Below are positions 54,410-63,266 of a stretch of DNA of 64,000 nucleotides, piece by piece. The notes beneath the pieces were generated by a model. The model ran no database searches, was not told the origin of the DNA, and saw nothing but the letters and a program-made list of their open reading frames with translations. The DNA comes from Rahnella woolbedingensis (GTDB lineage: Bacteria > Pseudomonadota > Gammaproteobacteria > Enterobacterales > Enterobacteriaceae), in assembly GCF_003602095.1 (NCBI RefSeq), contig NZ_RAHH01000012.1:1-64000 (forward strand), in the 5' to 3' direction. The translations under genes were made by a program, and so were the position numbers. Position 1 is the first letter of the stretch. The number at the start of each line of letters is the position of its first letter.

Positions 54410-56008
54410 ATGGCACTCTCCTTTTCATTGGGCATGAAGCAATTCTGGAATGGTTTAGCCCAGATGCAGGCTCAGGGACTTTACTGGGTCAACACTGACA
54501 GCCAGGAAGCGGCATATCGTCTGAGCGGACAAGTCCTTGAAGCTCAGCGGGGAGAAGTCCCTGTTAGCTTGTTTTTCCCGCAGCACAATTTAATTTGCGC
54601 TGAAGATGAAAATAGACTAGCCGACGACAATATTCTTCTGACGCATTTGCGCAATCACCCGAAGCACACGTTTTATTACCAGCTTGCCGAGGGGAAAAAC
54701 GCGTTTCTTGGGTTGCCCGCCGATATTAATCGTTTGCCTGGTTATGCTGCCTCCTTAATGATTTTATTACTTCCTGCAACACGTTGTCAGGAAGTAAATG
54801 ATAAACAACTTTCCCGCTGGCTGAGTGAAATCCGGACAGGCGCAAATAGCAAAGGAGCCACGCTCCTTATTATCTGTTACGGCGCTGGCATTAATGCGGT
54901 TAAATCCCGTTTACATTTATATCATCGCAATATATACGGCCTTGCCGATTTAAAAACTGATGTGGAACCGAATCAGTGGGGCATTTCATGGTGGCATGAC
55001 AGTCTGGGTGCCGAGGCAAATACGCTTTATCCCATCACCCCTCGCGAGAACGGTTGGGAAATCCAGAAAGACGCCCCTTCTCAGGTATCTGCCCAAACCG
55101 GTGATGACCAGTGGATGTTGCTGGCTGAGCGTTCAGTCCTTGAAGGTGCGCCTGCACTTTCCGAACGCTGGTTCCTGTTCGATGGTAATGAAGCGCTGAC
55201 TGAAAGAGGCACGCACGCCCGTTCCGCCACGGTGATTTTTGCGCTGGGCGGGAATGACGAAGTGGAAGTGCTGGCGCGTCAGATCCATCTTTTACGTATT
55301 CAGCGCGGCAATGGTCTGAAAATTGTCGTACGTGAAATGAATTCTTCCCTGCGTTATGTCGATCAGCGTTTGCTGCAAGCTTGTGGTGCTAATCTGGTCG
55401 TGCCACACGCTGCGCGTCTTTCCAATTTCCTGACCTTGCTGGACGATCTGCAAAACCTGACGTTTACCCGCCATGTGCCACAGGATATCGACGTGTTGCT
55501 CGACAGCCGCCTGCCAACGCATCATAAGGGTTACCTGCCACTGCCGGTATTCTGCGAGGTGATGCGCGATATCTGGAATCATGCCGCGCTGGCGACAGAA
55601 TCACGCGGGATTTTAATCTCGTTGCGCCCTGCCGCCGGGATCAGTCCGCAGCAGGCGATGTCACTCTGTTCGCTGCGCCGTGACGGCGATATTCTCACCG
55701 TGACCGAGCGTCATCTGTATCTGTTCCTGTCAAACTGTCAGGTCAGCGATGTCGAAAACGTGCTGGCATTCCTGTTTAATCTGCCGGTCAAAGAAGTCTT
55801 TACCAGTCAGACCTTCTGGAGTCACGAGCTGGATATTCAGACCGAAGTCCGCCGCCTGGCCGCCAAACCGCCGGTGGCAAATCCGGTGTCAGCCGCGCAG
55901 TCATTTGTGCCGCATAAAACTGAACCGCTGAAACGGGCACCGGTTCATCAGCCCGTTCCTGTGACGCTTGCCGTGAGCGATACCCCCGTTATTTACACGC
56001 AGGAGTAA
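54410..56008 (+). CDS. bcsE: c-di-GMP-binding cellulose biosynthesis protein BcsE
   Basis: About 532 residues, near the E. coli length of 523, from ATG 54410 (MALSFSLGMKQFWNGL). The Shine-Dalgarno is weak. BcsE has a degenerate GGDEF-like domain that binds c-di-GMP and boosts cellulose output; around the expected region I see LLQACGANLVVPHAARLSNFLTLLDDL and later RGILISLRPAAGISPQQ. The Pro/Val-rich tail (residues 500 on) is probably flexible. It is divergent from bcsR. Confidence 0.9.
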   Translation: MALSFSLGMKQFWNGLAQMQAQGLYWVNTDSQEAAYRLSGQVLEAQRGEVPVSLFFPQHNLICAEDENRLADDNILLTHLRNHPKHTFYYQLAEGKNAFLGLPADINRLPGYAASLMILLLPATRCQEVNDKQLSRWLSEIRTGANSKGATLLIICYGAGINAVKSRLHLYHRNIYGLADLKTDVEPNQWGISWWHDSLGAEANTLYPITPRENGWEIQKDAPSQVSAQTGDDQWMLLAERSVLEGAPALSERWFLFDGNEALTERGTHARSATVIFALGGNDEVEVLARQIHLLRIQRGNGLKIVVREMNSSLRYVDQRLLQACGANLVVPHAARLSNFLTLLDDLQNLTFTRHVPQDIDVLLDSRLPTHHKGYLPLPVFCEVMRDIWNHAALATESRGILISLRPAAGISPQQAMSLCSLRRDGDILTVTERHLYLFLSNCQVSDVENVLAFLFNLPVKEVFTSQTFWSHELDIQTEVRRLAAKPPVANPVSAAQSFVPHKTEPLKRAPVHQPVPVTLAVSDTPVIYTQE

Positions 56009-56013
56009 GAGAA

Positions 56014-56247
56014 ATGGACATTCAGGACATTATCGAAATTTTTATTCTGGCGGCGGTGATTTTTATCCCGCTGGGATATGCCCTGCGCAGCCGTTTGCCG
56101 CGCTGGATAAACCGTTTTGCGACGCGTTTTCTTTCGCCGCGTTATTTAACACCGATGACGATGAGCACCATCAATAAAAGCCGGAAACGATCCGCTACTT
56201 TGCCTGATAATTCAGCGGCTACAGGGAAATCCAAAACTTCATTATGA
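56014..56247 (+). CDS. bcsF: Cellulose biosynthesis protein BcsF
   Basis: A 77-residue single-span membrane protein. Residues 6-24 (IIEIFILAAVIFIPLGYAL) form the helix, followed by a basic segment SRLPRWINRF. BcsF recruits BcsE and BcsG. The start follows bcsE by five bases; it overlaps bcsG by four. The C-terminal 25 residues are Ser/Lys/Thr-rich and longer than in E. coli. Confidence 0.9.
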   Translation: MDIQDIIEIFILAAVIFIPLGYALRSRLPRWINRFATRFLSPRYLTPMTMSTINKSRKRSATLPDNSAATGKSKTSL

Positions 56248-57890
56248 ACGAATCGCACTCCTCTTCACCGCGTTTGCGGATCTGGCAATCCTGGCGTGGT
56301 CTCGGCGCCTGGAACTACTATTTCTTACTGAAATTCGTTCTGCTTTCACAGGGTTATCTGAATTTTGACGCACTGAGCAATCTGGTTTTTGCGGCGGTGC
56401 TGTTATTCCCGCTGCGCTCCCTGCGTCTGCATCGCTGGCGGCAATGGGTTGCCCTGCCATTCGGGCTGGCGCTGCTTTATCACGATACCTGGCTGCCGGG
56501 CTGGCATTCTATTGTGAATCAGGGGGCGGACGTTGCAGGTTTCAGCGTCAGCTACCTGCTGGAACTGGCCGACCGCTTTATTAACTGGCAGTGGATCGCC
56601 GTGGGTTTCGCCCTGCTGGTCGGCTATCTGTTTATTTCACAATGGCTGCGTCTGACCACGTTCACGGTGATTGCCCTGCTGTGGGTGAATTTCAGCGGCC
56701 TGATCACGCCACTGTTAACGCACTCGCCGGCACCAGTTGTGGCGCAAAACACGGCTGCCGCTCCGGCAGAAGTGACACCTTCCGGGACCGATAATACTGT
56801 CAGCGGGCCACCGACCAATGCCAATCTGAATGCTTATCTGGACAAGTTCTATCAAAACGAACGCCGCAAGGCGACGAAGTTTCCTGATGCCCTGCCTGCC
56901 GATGCTCAGCCTTTCGATCTGCTGGTCATTAACATCTGTTCACTGGCCTGGTCAGATCTGGACGCCGTAAATCTGTCGACTTCCCCGTTGTGGTCGCGCT
57001 TTGACTATGTGTTCAGCAATTTCAACTCAGCTACCGCTTACAGCGGTCCGGCGTCGATTCGTCTGCTGCGCGCCAGCTGCGGTCAGCCGTCGCACCACGA
57101 TTTGTATCAGCCTGCCGGTCAGCAATGTTATCTGTTTGACGATCTGGCGCGTCTTGGATTCACCTCGCAGCTGGCGATGGATCACACCGGTGAGTTCGGT
57201 AATTACATCGGCAATCTGCGGGATGATGCTGACATGAAAGCCCCGCTGATGTCGCAGGCGGGTCTGGGTTATGAACTGACCTCTTTCGACGGGTCGCCGA
57301 TTTTCAACGACGGTCAGCTGTTCTCCCGCTGGCTGGAAAATCAGGAAAAAGCCGGTACTGCGCGCACCGCAACCTTCTTCAACCTGATCCCATTGCATGA
57401 CGGCAACCGTTACGTCGGCAGTAATAAAGGAGCGGACTACCATAACCGCGCCCAGACGCTGCTGAATCAGCTGAACACCTTTATGGATCAGCTGGATAAA
57501 TCCGGTCGTAAAGTGATGCTGGTGGTGGTGCCTGAACATGGCGCAGCGCTGGTGGGCGACAAGATGCAGATTTCCGGCCTGCGTGATATCCCGAGTCCGG
57601 GCATTACTCACATACCGGTCGGTGTGAAGTTCTTTGGTATGCAGGCGCCGCATGCACCATCGCCAATGAAAATCGACGCAAAGAGCAGCTATCAGGCGAT
57701 TTCTGAAATGGTCGCCCGTGCGGTGGACGGTAAAGTATTCACCACTCAGACGATGGACTGGAAAACCTTCGGTTCGAACCTGCCGCAAACTCCGCTGGTT
57801 TCTGAAAATGAAAACTCGGTGGTGATGGAATATCAGGGAAAAATTTATATCCGCCTGAACGGCGGGGGATGGGTGCCGTACCCGAGTTGA
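56244..57890 (+). CDS. bcsG: Cellulose phosphoethanolamine transferase BcsG
   Basis: A 548-residue inner-membrane enzyme that adds phosphoethanolamine to cellulose from phosphatidylethanolamine. About five N-terminal helices are followed by a periplasmic alkaline-phosphatase-fold domain. Metal and nucleophile candidates are visible: LVINICSLAWSDL, SGPASIRLLRASCG with the catalytic Ser, MDHTGEFGNYI, and VVPEHGAALVG with Glu-His. It shows that this strain makes pEtN-cellulose. Confidence 0.95.
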   Translation: MNESHSSSPRLRIWQSWRGLGAWNYYFLLKFVLLSQGYLNFDALSNLVFAAVLLFPLRSLRLHRWRQWVALPFGLALLYHDTWLPGWHSIVNQGADVAGFSVSYLLELADRFINWQWIAVGFALLVGYLFISQWLRLTTFTVIALLWVNFSGLITPLLTHSPAPVVAQNTAAAPAEVTPSGTDNTVSGPPTNANLNAYLDKFYQNERRKATKFPDALPADAQPFDLLVINICSLAWSDLDAVNLSTSPLWSRFDYVFSNFNSATAYSGPASIRLLRASCGQPSHHDLYQPAGQQCYLFDDLARLGFTSQLAMDHTGEFGNYIGNLRDDADMKAPLMSQAGLGYELTSFDGSPIFNDGQLFSRWLENQEKAGTARTATFFNLIPLHDGNRYVGSNKGADYHNRAQTLLNQLNTFMDQLDKSGRKVMLVVVPEHGAALVGDKMQISGLRDIPSPGITHIPVGVKFFGMQAPHAPSPMKIDAKSSYQAISEMVARAVDGKVFTTQTMDWKTFGSNLPQTPLVSENENSVVMEYQGKIYIRLNGGGWVPYPS

Positions 57891-58455
57891 TGCTATTTTG
57901 TGGGCTTGCCGCCCACACGGGCACCCAAACGGCCTAAGGTCAACACCGTGGGCGTCGGCCCACACCGACCAGAGACCCGGTAGCGCGGGTCTCTGGACTC
58001 CGCGTTTTTTTCACTTCGCGCTATCGCTGGACACTATGTTTCAGGTGCCGCAGAGACAGGCTGGAAATCTTGCCGCTGCGCGGTGCCTTCTCTCGGTCTT
58101 CGAGCCGCAGGTCTCGAAGCCGCTCCGTTCAGCAAGATTTCTGAATCGCCCGCAGCTTTTAAAAAATCAAAAATAAAACAAGCAAGGTTGTGAAGTAGAA
58201 GCCTGAGGCCGGTTCCAAAATACCGCCGGACGAGAGGTGGAAAACCGCGTGTCTTTTACGCGGGTTGTAACCCGAAGGGAGGGAACCGCGCAGCGGCGGG
58301 ATTTTGCGGCTATCGCTGTGGCTTATGAAACATAGCCAGCGAGCAGAGCGCGCAGTGAAAGAGCCGGAGATTCTTAAGAGGCGCGGCGATAGGCGCCTCT
58401 TGAGGCCCGTTTGGGTGGCAACCCAAGGTTTTGCCTGTGTCCGGCATTGACACGG
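57891..58455. repeat. Composite inverted repeat locus R3
   Basis: A 565-bp gap between convergent bcsG and the GntR gene. The left arm (57938-58160) is type 1 with core 58058-58090; the right arm (about 58180-58432, inverted) is type 3 and shares a 16-base stretch with R1 (58205-58220 against 28807-28822) and a 13-base stretch at 58325-58337. Outer module A is at 57938-57970. First hairpins are 57969-57996 (perfect 11-bp CCAGAGACCCG stem) and 58376-58401 (AAGAGGCGC). The second stem is at 58098-58119 (CTTCGAG/CTCGAAG). An extra GTGGGC-GCCCAC hairpin sits just after bcsG (57901-57918). Confidence 0.82.
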
Positions 58456-59154
58456 TCACTCCGCAAATAACTGGTCATAAACATGTTGTAAATGTCGGCT
58501 CATTCTTGCCTTCGCCCCTGCGCCATCTTTCGCCAGAATGGCATCCAGGATCCCCTGATGATCGGCATTCATTTCGCGGGCAAAATCGACTTCAGTGTAA
58601 TGACTTTCCAGTCGCATAAAACGGCGTGAGCGGCGCTTATCCCACAGGTATCCCATCATATCGTGCAGCACTTCGTTGCCGGTCATTTCACTTATCATCA
58701 TATGGAAACGGCGGTCGGCTTCAAGAAAAGCGTCGTTGTTGGCATTCAGCTTGTTTAACTCATCGGCAATTTCTTTCAGCTTCACTCGCTGCTCGTCGGT
58801 GCCGTTGATCGCTGCCAGTTCCGCCGTCATCGCTTCGTATACCTGACGCGCTTTCACCAGCGATTGCAGGCTGAATTCTTCTTCGCTGCTGACCGTCTGC
58901 GCCGCTGGCGTGGTCAGTGGCAGCGGGTCGCTGACGTACACGCCGTTACCGGTGCGGATTTCCACCCAGCCGGTGATTTCCAATGCAATCAACGCCTCGC
59001 GAATGGAAGAACGGCTGACGCCCAGCTGTTTGGAAAGGTCGCGTTCGGACGGGATCATCGCCCCCGGCGCAAACTGTCCGGTATTGATGCAGTTAATCAG
59101 TACGTTTGAAATCTGGCGATACAGCCGTTCCACCTTCAGGGTTGGTAATTCCAT
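58456..59154 (-). CDS. FadR-subfamily GntR regulator, UxuR/ExuR-like
   Basis: A 232-residue regulator started at ATG 59154 with GGAG seven bases upstream; the 19 residues ahead of it lack support. The winged HTH is RLYRQISNVLINCINTGQFAPGAMIPSERDLSKQLGVSRSSIREALIALEITGWVEIRTGNGVYV. An all-helical FCD effector domain follows, with metal-type His residues (RRFHMMISEM, DHQGILDAI). Divergent uxuA makes a hexuronate effector such as fructuronate or mannonate likely. Confidence 0.85.
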   Translation of the reverse strand: MELPTLKVERLYRQISNVLINCINTGQFAPGAMIPSERDLSKQLGVSRSSIREALIALEITGWVEIRTGNGVYVSDPLPLTTPAAQTVSSEEEFSLQSLVKARQVYEAMTAELAAINGTDEQRVKLKEIADELNKLNANNDAFLEADRRFHMMISEMTGNEVLHDMMGYLWDKRRSRRFMRLESHYTEVDFAREMNADHQGILDAILAKDGAGAKARMSRHLQHVYDQLFAE

Positions 59155-59245
59155 TATTGTCTCCGTGTTCTTGCTGAATGGCAGATCTGTTATCCAGGTC
59201 ACATTAATCATCGGGTTGATACTGAATCATATGTCGGTCTGATGG

Positions 59246-59270
59246 CCTGACCAGCAGACCACCTGACCAG
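59246..59270. promoter_or_regulatory. Candidate operator repeats between the GntR gene and uxuA
   Basis: CCTGACCAG occurs twice, 16 bases apart, with GGTCTGATGG just upstream giving a partial inverted copy. It is placed to control both divergent genes. Confidence 0.4.
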
Positions 59271-59350
59271 ACCGCGCATTAAGATTGAACTTATCACCGG
59301 CCATGCGTCAACTACATTCAGAGAGTCAGTTAACAATTTAAGGAAAACAC

Positions 59351-60535
59351 ATGGAACAGACATGGCGTTGGTACGGCCCGAACGATCCGGTTTCGCTTGA
59401 TGATGTGCGTCAGGCTGGCGCAACTGGCGTGGTCAGCGCCCTGCACCATATTCCTAACGGTGAAGTCTGGCCGGTAGAAGAGATCAAAAAACGTAAAGCA
59501 ATCATCGAAGCCAAAGGTCTGGTGTGGTCCGTGGTGGAAAGTATTCCGGTGCATGAGGAAATCAAAACCCGCAGCGGAGATGTTGAGAAGCACATTGCTA
59601 ACTATCAGCAATCCATCCGCAATCTGGCGGAATGCGGCATCGATACGGTTTGCTATAACTTCATGCCGGTTCTCGACTGGACGCGTACCGATCTGGGGTA
59701 TCTGCTGCCGGACGGTTCCCGCGCCCTGCGCTTCGACCATATCGCTTTCGCAGCCTTTGAATTGCATTTGCTCAAACGCGAAGGCGCCACGACTTATTAC
59801 AGTGCACAAGAACAGGAACAGGCAGCGGAATACTTTGCGACGATGACGCAGGCAGATAAAGACCAGCTGGTTTCGAACATCATTGCCGGTCTGCCGGGTG
59901 CAGAAGAAGGCTATACGCTGGATCAGTTCCGCGCCCGTCTGGCGACTTACGACGGAATCGATAAAGCCAAACTGCGCGAAAACATGGCGCACTTCCTGCG
60001 CAGTATTGTACCGGTAGCAGAGCAATGTGGATTAAGTCTGGCGGTTCATCCGGATGATCCTCCGCGCCCTATCCTCGGCCTGCCGCGTATTATCTCCACC
60101 ATCGAAGACATGCAGTGGCTGAAAGAAACCGTCGACAGTATTCACAACGGTTTCTGCTTCTGTACCGGTTCTTACGGCGTGCGTGAAGATAACGACCTGG
60201 TGAAAATGATGACTGATTACGCCGACCGCGTGCACTTCATTCACCTGCGTGCCACACAGCGCGAAGAAGTGCCGGGCAGCTTCCATGAAGCCGACCATCT
60301 GGACGGTGATGTGGATATGGTCGCGGTCATTAAAGCGATTCTGACCGAAGAGCAAACCCGCCGCCGCGCGGGTAATCTGCGCGCCATCCCGATGCGTCCG
60401 GATCACGGCCATCAGATGCTGGATGATTTGCATAAGAAAACTAATCCGGGGTATTCGGCGATTGGACGCCTGCGCGGATTAGCGGAACTTCGCGGTGTGG
60501 AGCGGGCGTTGAAACAGAGCTTCTTTGCCGAGTAA
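59351..60535 (+). CDS. uxuA: Mannonate dehydratase
   Basis: A 394-residue Mn/Fe enzyme that dehydrates D-mannonate to 2-keto-3-deoxygluconate in glucuronate breakdown. AAGGAAA lies five to six bases before ATG. Conserved: [74 protein letters not shown] and [10 protein letters not shown]. uxuB, which often follows, is absent; the next gene is araC beyond repeat R4. Confidence 0.96.
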   Translation: MEQTWRWYGPNDPVSLDDVRQAGATGVVSALHHIPNGEVWPVEEIKKRKAIIEAKGLVWSVVESIPVHEEIKTRSGDVEKHIANYQQSIRNLAECGIDTVCYNFMPVLDWTRTDLGYLLPDGSRALRFDHIAFAAFELHLLKREGATTYYSAQEQEQAAEYFATMTQADKDQLVSNIIAGLPGAEEGYTLDQFRARLATYDGIDKAKLRENMAHFLRSIVPVAEQCGLSLAVHPDDPPRPILGLPRIISTIEDMQWLKETVDSIHNGFCFCTGSYGVREDNDLVKMMTDYADRVHFIHLRATQREEVPGSFHEADHLDGDVDMVAVIKAILTEEQTRRRAGNLRAIPMRPDHGHQMLDDLHKKTNPGYSAIGRLRGLAELRGVERALKQSFFAE

Positions 60536-61130
60536 ACTCTCGGGATCAATTAACTTCCGACTGAGATAATTTCGGTTTCTTAATAACGGTTATCACCCGG
60601 CCTTATCGCGCTGAAACCGACCAAAGAGGGCTATGACGAGCCCTCTTTGGAATCTCCACGTCTCGAACTGCACGCTTCGCTCGCTGGCTATATTTCAGTT
60701 ACGACAGTGACAGGCTGGAAAGCTTGCCGCTGCGCGGTGCCTTCACTCGGTCCTGGAGCCTCTGGTCTCCAGCCCGCTCCGTTCAGCAAGCTTTCTGAAT
60801 CGCCAGCACGATCTAAAATTCAAAGACAGAATGTTGTGATCTTTTAGATAAGTATATTGGCGTGCTCAAAATTCAGCTGAACGGAGCGGCTTCGAGACCA
60901 TAGGCTCGAAGACCGAGAGAAGGCAGTGCAAAGCACCTGAATTTACGCCACTCACCAATGTGCCGGAACATGTCCGTCATACAAGCGACAGCGCGCGGTG
61001 AAAAAAGCGCGGAGTCCAGAGGCCCGCGCGTTACCGGGTCTCTGGTCGGTGTGGGCCGACGCCCACGGTGTTGACCTTAAGGCCAGTTTGGGTGGCACCC
61101 CAAGGTGTTGAACTTAACCCCTCTGCAAAC
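60536..61130. repeat. Composite inverted repeat locus R4
   Basis: A 595-bp gap between convergent uxuA and araC. The left arm (60562-60815) is type 1, starting with outer module B (60566-60596, 30 of 31 bases identical to R2) and with core 60712-60744. The right arm (60853-61115, inverted) is type 2, with TGGCGTGCTCAAAA at 60858 and AACATGTCCGTCAT at 60967. Its outer module A (61044-61076) is identical over 33 bases to that of R3. First hairpins: 60621-60650 (perfect 12-bp stem) and 61016-61045. Second stems: 60753-60772 (CTGGAG/CTCCAG) and 60890-60911 (CTTCGAG/CTCGAAG). Confidence 0.82.
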
Positions 61131-62066
61131 TCAAAAATGATATGCCACTGCGTTTTCCTGCTCTGGCCACGGATGTGATTTATACGGTTTAGCCGGATAG
61201 TTGATCTCCACGCTGCGGCGGCGGAAATCACTCGGGCTTACCCCTACCCGTTTGCGGAACACGCGCGAGAAATACAACTGATCGTCATAACCCACCACGC
61301 GGCCAATGGTCGCAATAGATTCCTGTGTGGTCTGCAACAGCAGTTTGGCGCGGATCACCCGCTGGTCTTCACGCCAGCGCAAAATATTAATCCCCACCTG
61401 TTCGCGGAACAGATGCGCCAGCCGCGATGGCGACAGACAGACGTGACGCGCCACTTCGTCGATACGCAGCTCTCCGGCCAGATTACCGGTGATGAACTGG
61501 CAGGCCTCGATCACGCGCGGATCCATAATCTTTTGCGGACTCTGCGGATCTTCTTCCATTGCGCGCAGCAACAGACGCTCCAGCAGGTTCATCCCCAGCT
61601 CTTCGCAGAAACGACGTCCGGACTTTTGCGTTTGCTCAATATTGGCAAACAGACGGTCGAATTCCAGCAACAGCGTGTTATTTGGCAGTGACAGACGCCC
61701 GACGTCGCGAGTTTTGGTGTGCCATTCCAGCCAGTCAGCCCAGTAAGCACGCGGGCGGAAATACACCCAGCGGTGATACCAGGAATCCGCATTGGCGGAA
61801 CGGCTGTAAAGATGGCGGGCTTTCGGCGGGAACAACAGCAGATCGCCGGGATTACAGTAAAACGTGTCTTCGCCGTCGAAGACTTTGCCCTGCCCTTTTA
61901 CCGTCAGGTTAAGGATAAAACCTTTCATGCCCCCCGGACGGTCGATGGCGAAATCCAGTGGCCCGTCAGCGAGGATCGGTGTCATACCGGCGACCAGATA
62001 GGCGTTGAAACTGTAACCCGGTAACAGCGGATTTTGCTGTTGATCCTGAATCATACGGTGATACAT
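61131..62066 (-). CDS. araC: Arabinose operon regulator AraC
   Basis: A 311-residue regulator with CAGGAGG four bases before ATG. The N-terminal cupin arm and pocket follow E. coli Ara[40 protein letters not shown], and [11 protein letters not shown]. The double HTH is [27 protein letters not shown] and [30 protein letters not shown]. It lies downstream of araGH on the same strand, not divergent from araBAD as in E. coli. Confidence 0.95.
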   Translation of the reverse strand: MYHRMIQDQQQNPLLPGYSFNAYLVAGMTPILADGPLDFAIDRPGGMKGFILNLTVKGQGKVFDGEDTFYCNPGDLLLFPPKARHLYSRSANADSWYHRWVYFRPRAYWADWLEWHTKTRDVGRLSLPNNTLLLEFDRLFANIEQTQKSGRRFCEELGMNLLERLLLRAMEEDPQSPQKIMDPRVIEACQFITGNLAGELRIDEVARHVCLSPSRLAHLFREQVGINILRWREDQRVIRAKLLLQTTQESIATIGRVVGYDDQLYFSRVFRKRVGVSPSDFRRRSVEINYPAKPYKSHPWPEQENAVAYHF

Positions 62067-62091
62067 CGAACCTCCTGAAACTTCACGTGGC

Positions 62092-62108
62092 TATGGACTT
62101 TTCATCTA
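62092..62108 (-). promoter_or_regulatory. AraC half-site in the araC leader
   Basis: Read on the minus strand, TAGATGAAAAGTCCATA fits the AraC half-site pattern TAGC-N7-TCCATA with one mismatch. It lies 26 bp before the araC start, fitting autoregulation. A weaker second half may lie at 62113-62129. Confidence 0.6.
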
Positions 62109-62172
62109 TTCTAATCGGCGGTGAAAACGCTGCCAGTAAAGGTTACTAATTTGTGAACAAACACGCGTTTTT

Positions 62173-62206
62173 GCGGCATTTAACCGGTGTGAGCGTTAAA
62201 TGCCGC
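62173..62206. other. Perfect hairpin between araH and araC
   Basis: GCGGCATTTAAC and its exact complement form a 12-bp stem with a ten-base loop. No T-run follows on the minus strand, so it may be a processing or attenuating structure after araH. Confidence 0.55.
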
Positions 62207-62217
62207 AGGTAATATGC

Positions 62218-62235
62218 TGTGAAAACGTTATCACA
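62218..62235. promoter_or_regulatory. Palindromic operator-like site after araH
   Basis: TGTGAAAACGTTATCACA is symmetric at eight of nine pairs around a central CG. The TGTGA/TCACA ends resemble CRP, but the eight-base spacer does not fit; the AACGTT centre resembles LacI-family operators. Confidence 0.4.
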
Positions 62236-62243
62236 AAACCCTG

Positions 62244-63248
62244 TTAAACGGTCTTTTTGGCTTTCTGTTTGTAGCGGTCAAAGATGACGGCGGCCAGCAG
62301 GATCAGACCACGTACCACATACTGCGAGAACGGGGAAATATTCAGCAGGTTCATGGCATTTTCTACGGTACCAAGGATAAGGATCCCCGAGACCACGTAA
62401 GAAATTTTACCGATCCCCCCTTTCAGGGAAACACCACCCAATACGCAGGCAGAGATGACGATAAGCTCAAAGCCCAGCGACGTCATCGGCTGTCCGCTGG
62501 TCATACGCGAAGCCAGAATGATCCCCGCTGCCGCCGACACCAGCCCGGACAACATGAAGATGATGATTTTGGTGCGCACCACCGGGACACCGGCCAGACG
62601 CGCCGCATCTTCATTACCGCCAATCGCCAGCGTATTGCGGCCAAAAGTGGTTTTATTGAGCAGCAGACCAAAGATAATCAGGCAGCCGACGGTCAGCCAG
62701 ATAGGTGCTGGCAGCCCCAGCCAGTTGGCATAGCCGAGCGCGAAGAAGCGTTCGTCTTCGATGCCTACCGCTTTACCGTCCGAAATGATGTACGCCAGAC
62801 CGCGCACAATCTGCATAGTGGCCAGTGTGGTGATCAGCGCATTGATCTTCAGGCGCGCGATAACAAAACCATTGAGCAAACCGGTCAGCATCCCGAGCAC
62901 TAAACCGGCCGCGATGCCAATCCACAGGCTTTCGGTCATGTTGATGACCACCGCCGTGGTGACGCCCGCACAGGCTATGACCGAGGCGACAGACAGGTCG
63001 AAGTCACCGGATGCCAGACAAAACAGCATCCCGCACGCCACCATGCCGGACATCGAAATAGCCAGCCCCAGTCCTTTCATGTTGATGAAAGAACTGAAGT
63101 TCGGCACGAAAATAGTACAGGCGAGAAACAGCACGGCGAACACCACTAACATGCCGTAAGTGTCCCAGATACGCATCAGACCTTGTCCGCTGCGCGATGC
63201 CGCTGAAGGTTGGTCCGGTTTGGCTGAATTGGTTGTCATACTCGACAT
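62244..63248 (-). CDS. araH: L-arabinose ABC transporter permease AraH
   Basis: A 334-residue inner-membrane permease with about nine hydrophobic segments. GAGGAG lies upstream of ATG. Typical of the CUT2 sugar permeases are FDLSVASVIACAGVTTA, GLLNGFVIARLKINALITTLAT, NTLAIGGNEDAARLAGVPV and CVLGGVSLKGGIGKI. Pairing with the upstream AraG ATPase and downstream AraC supports arabinose as substrate. Confidence 0.93.
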   Translation of the reverse strand: MSSMTTNSAKPDQPSAASRSGQGLMRIWDTYGMLVVFAVLFLACTIFVPNFSSFINMKGLGLAISMSGMVACGMLFCLASGDFDLSVASVIACAGVTTAVVINMTESLWIGIAAGLVLGMLTGLLNGFVIARLKINALITTLATMQIVRGLAYIISDGKAVGIEDERFFALGYANWLGLPAPIWLTVGCLIIFGLLLNKTTFGRNTLAIGGNEDAARLAGVPVVRTKIIIFMLSGLVSAAAGIILASRMTSGQPMTSLGFELIVISACVLGGVSLKGGIGKISYVVSGILILGTVENAMNLLNISPFSQYVVRGLILLAAVIFDRYKQKAKKTV

Positions 63249-63266
63249 AATATTTTTGCTCCTCAG

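Noticed and set aside
57027-57965. 312-residue open frame antisense to bcsG
   Set aside because: It is the reverse shadow of a conserved gene, His/Arg/Gln-rich as such shadows usually are.
60647-60847. 66-residue open frame inside repeat R4
   Set aside because: It is a translation of the type 1 arm, with hairpin arms inside the frame and no independent coding signal.
62218-62235. CRP site before araC
   Set aside because: TGTGA and TCACA are eight bases apart instead of six, so I list it only as an operator-like palindrome.
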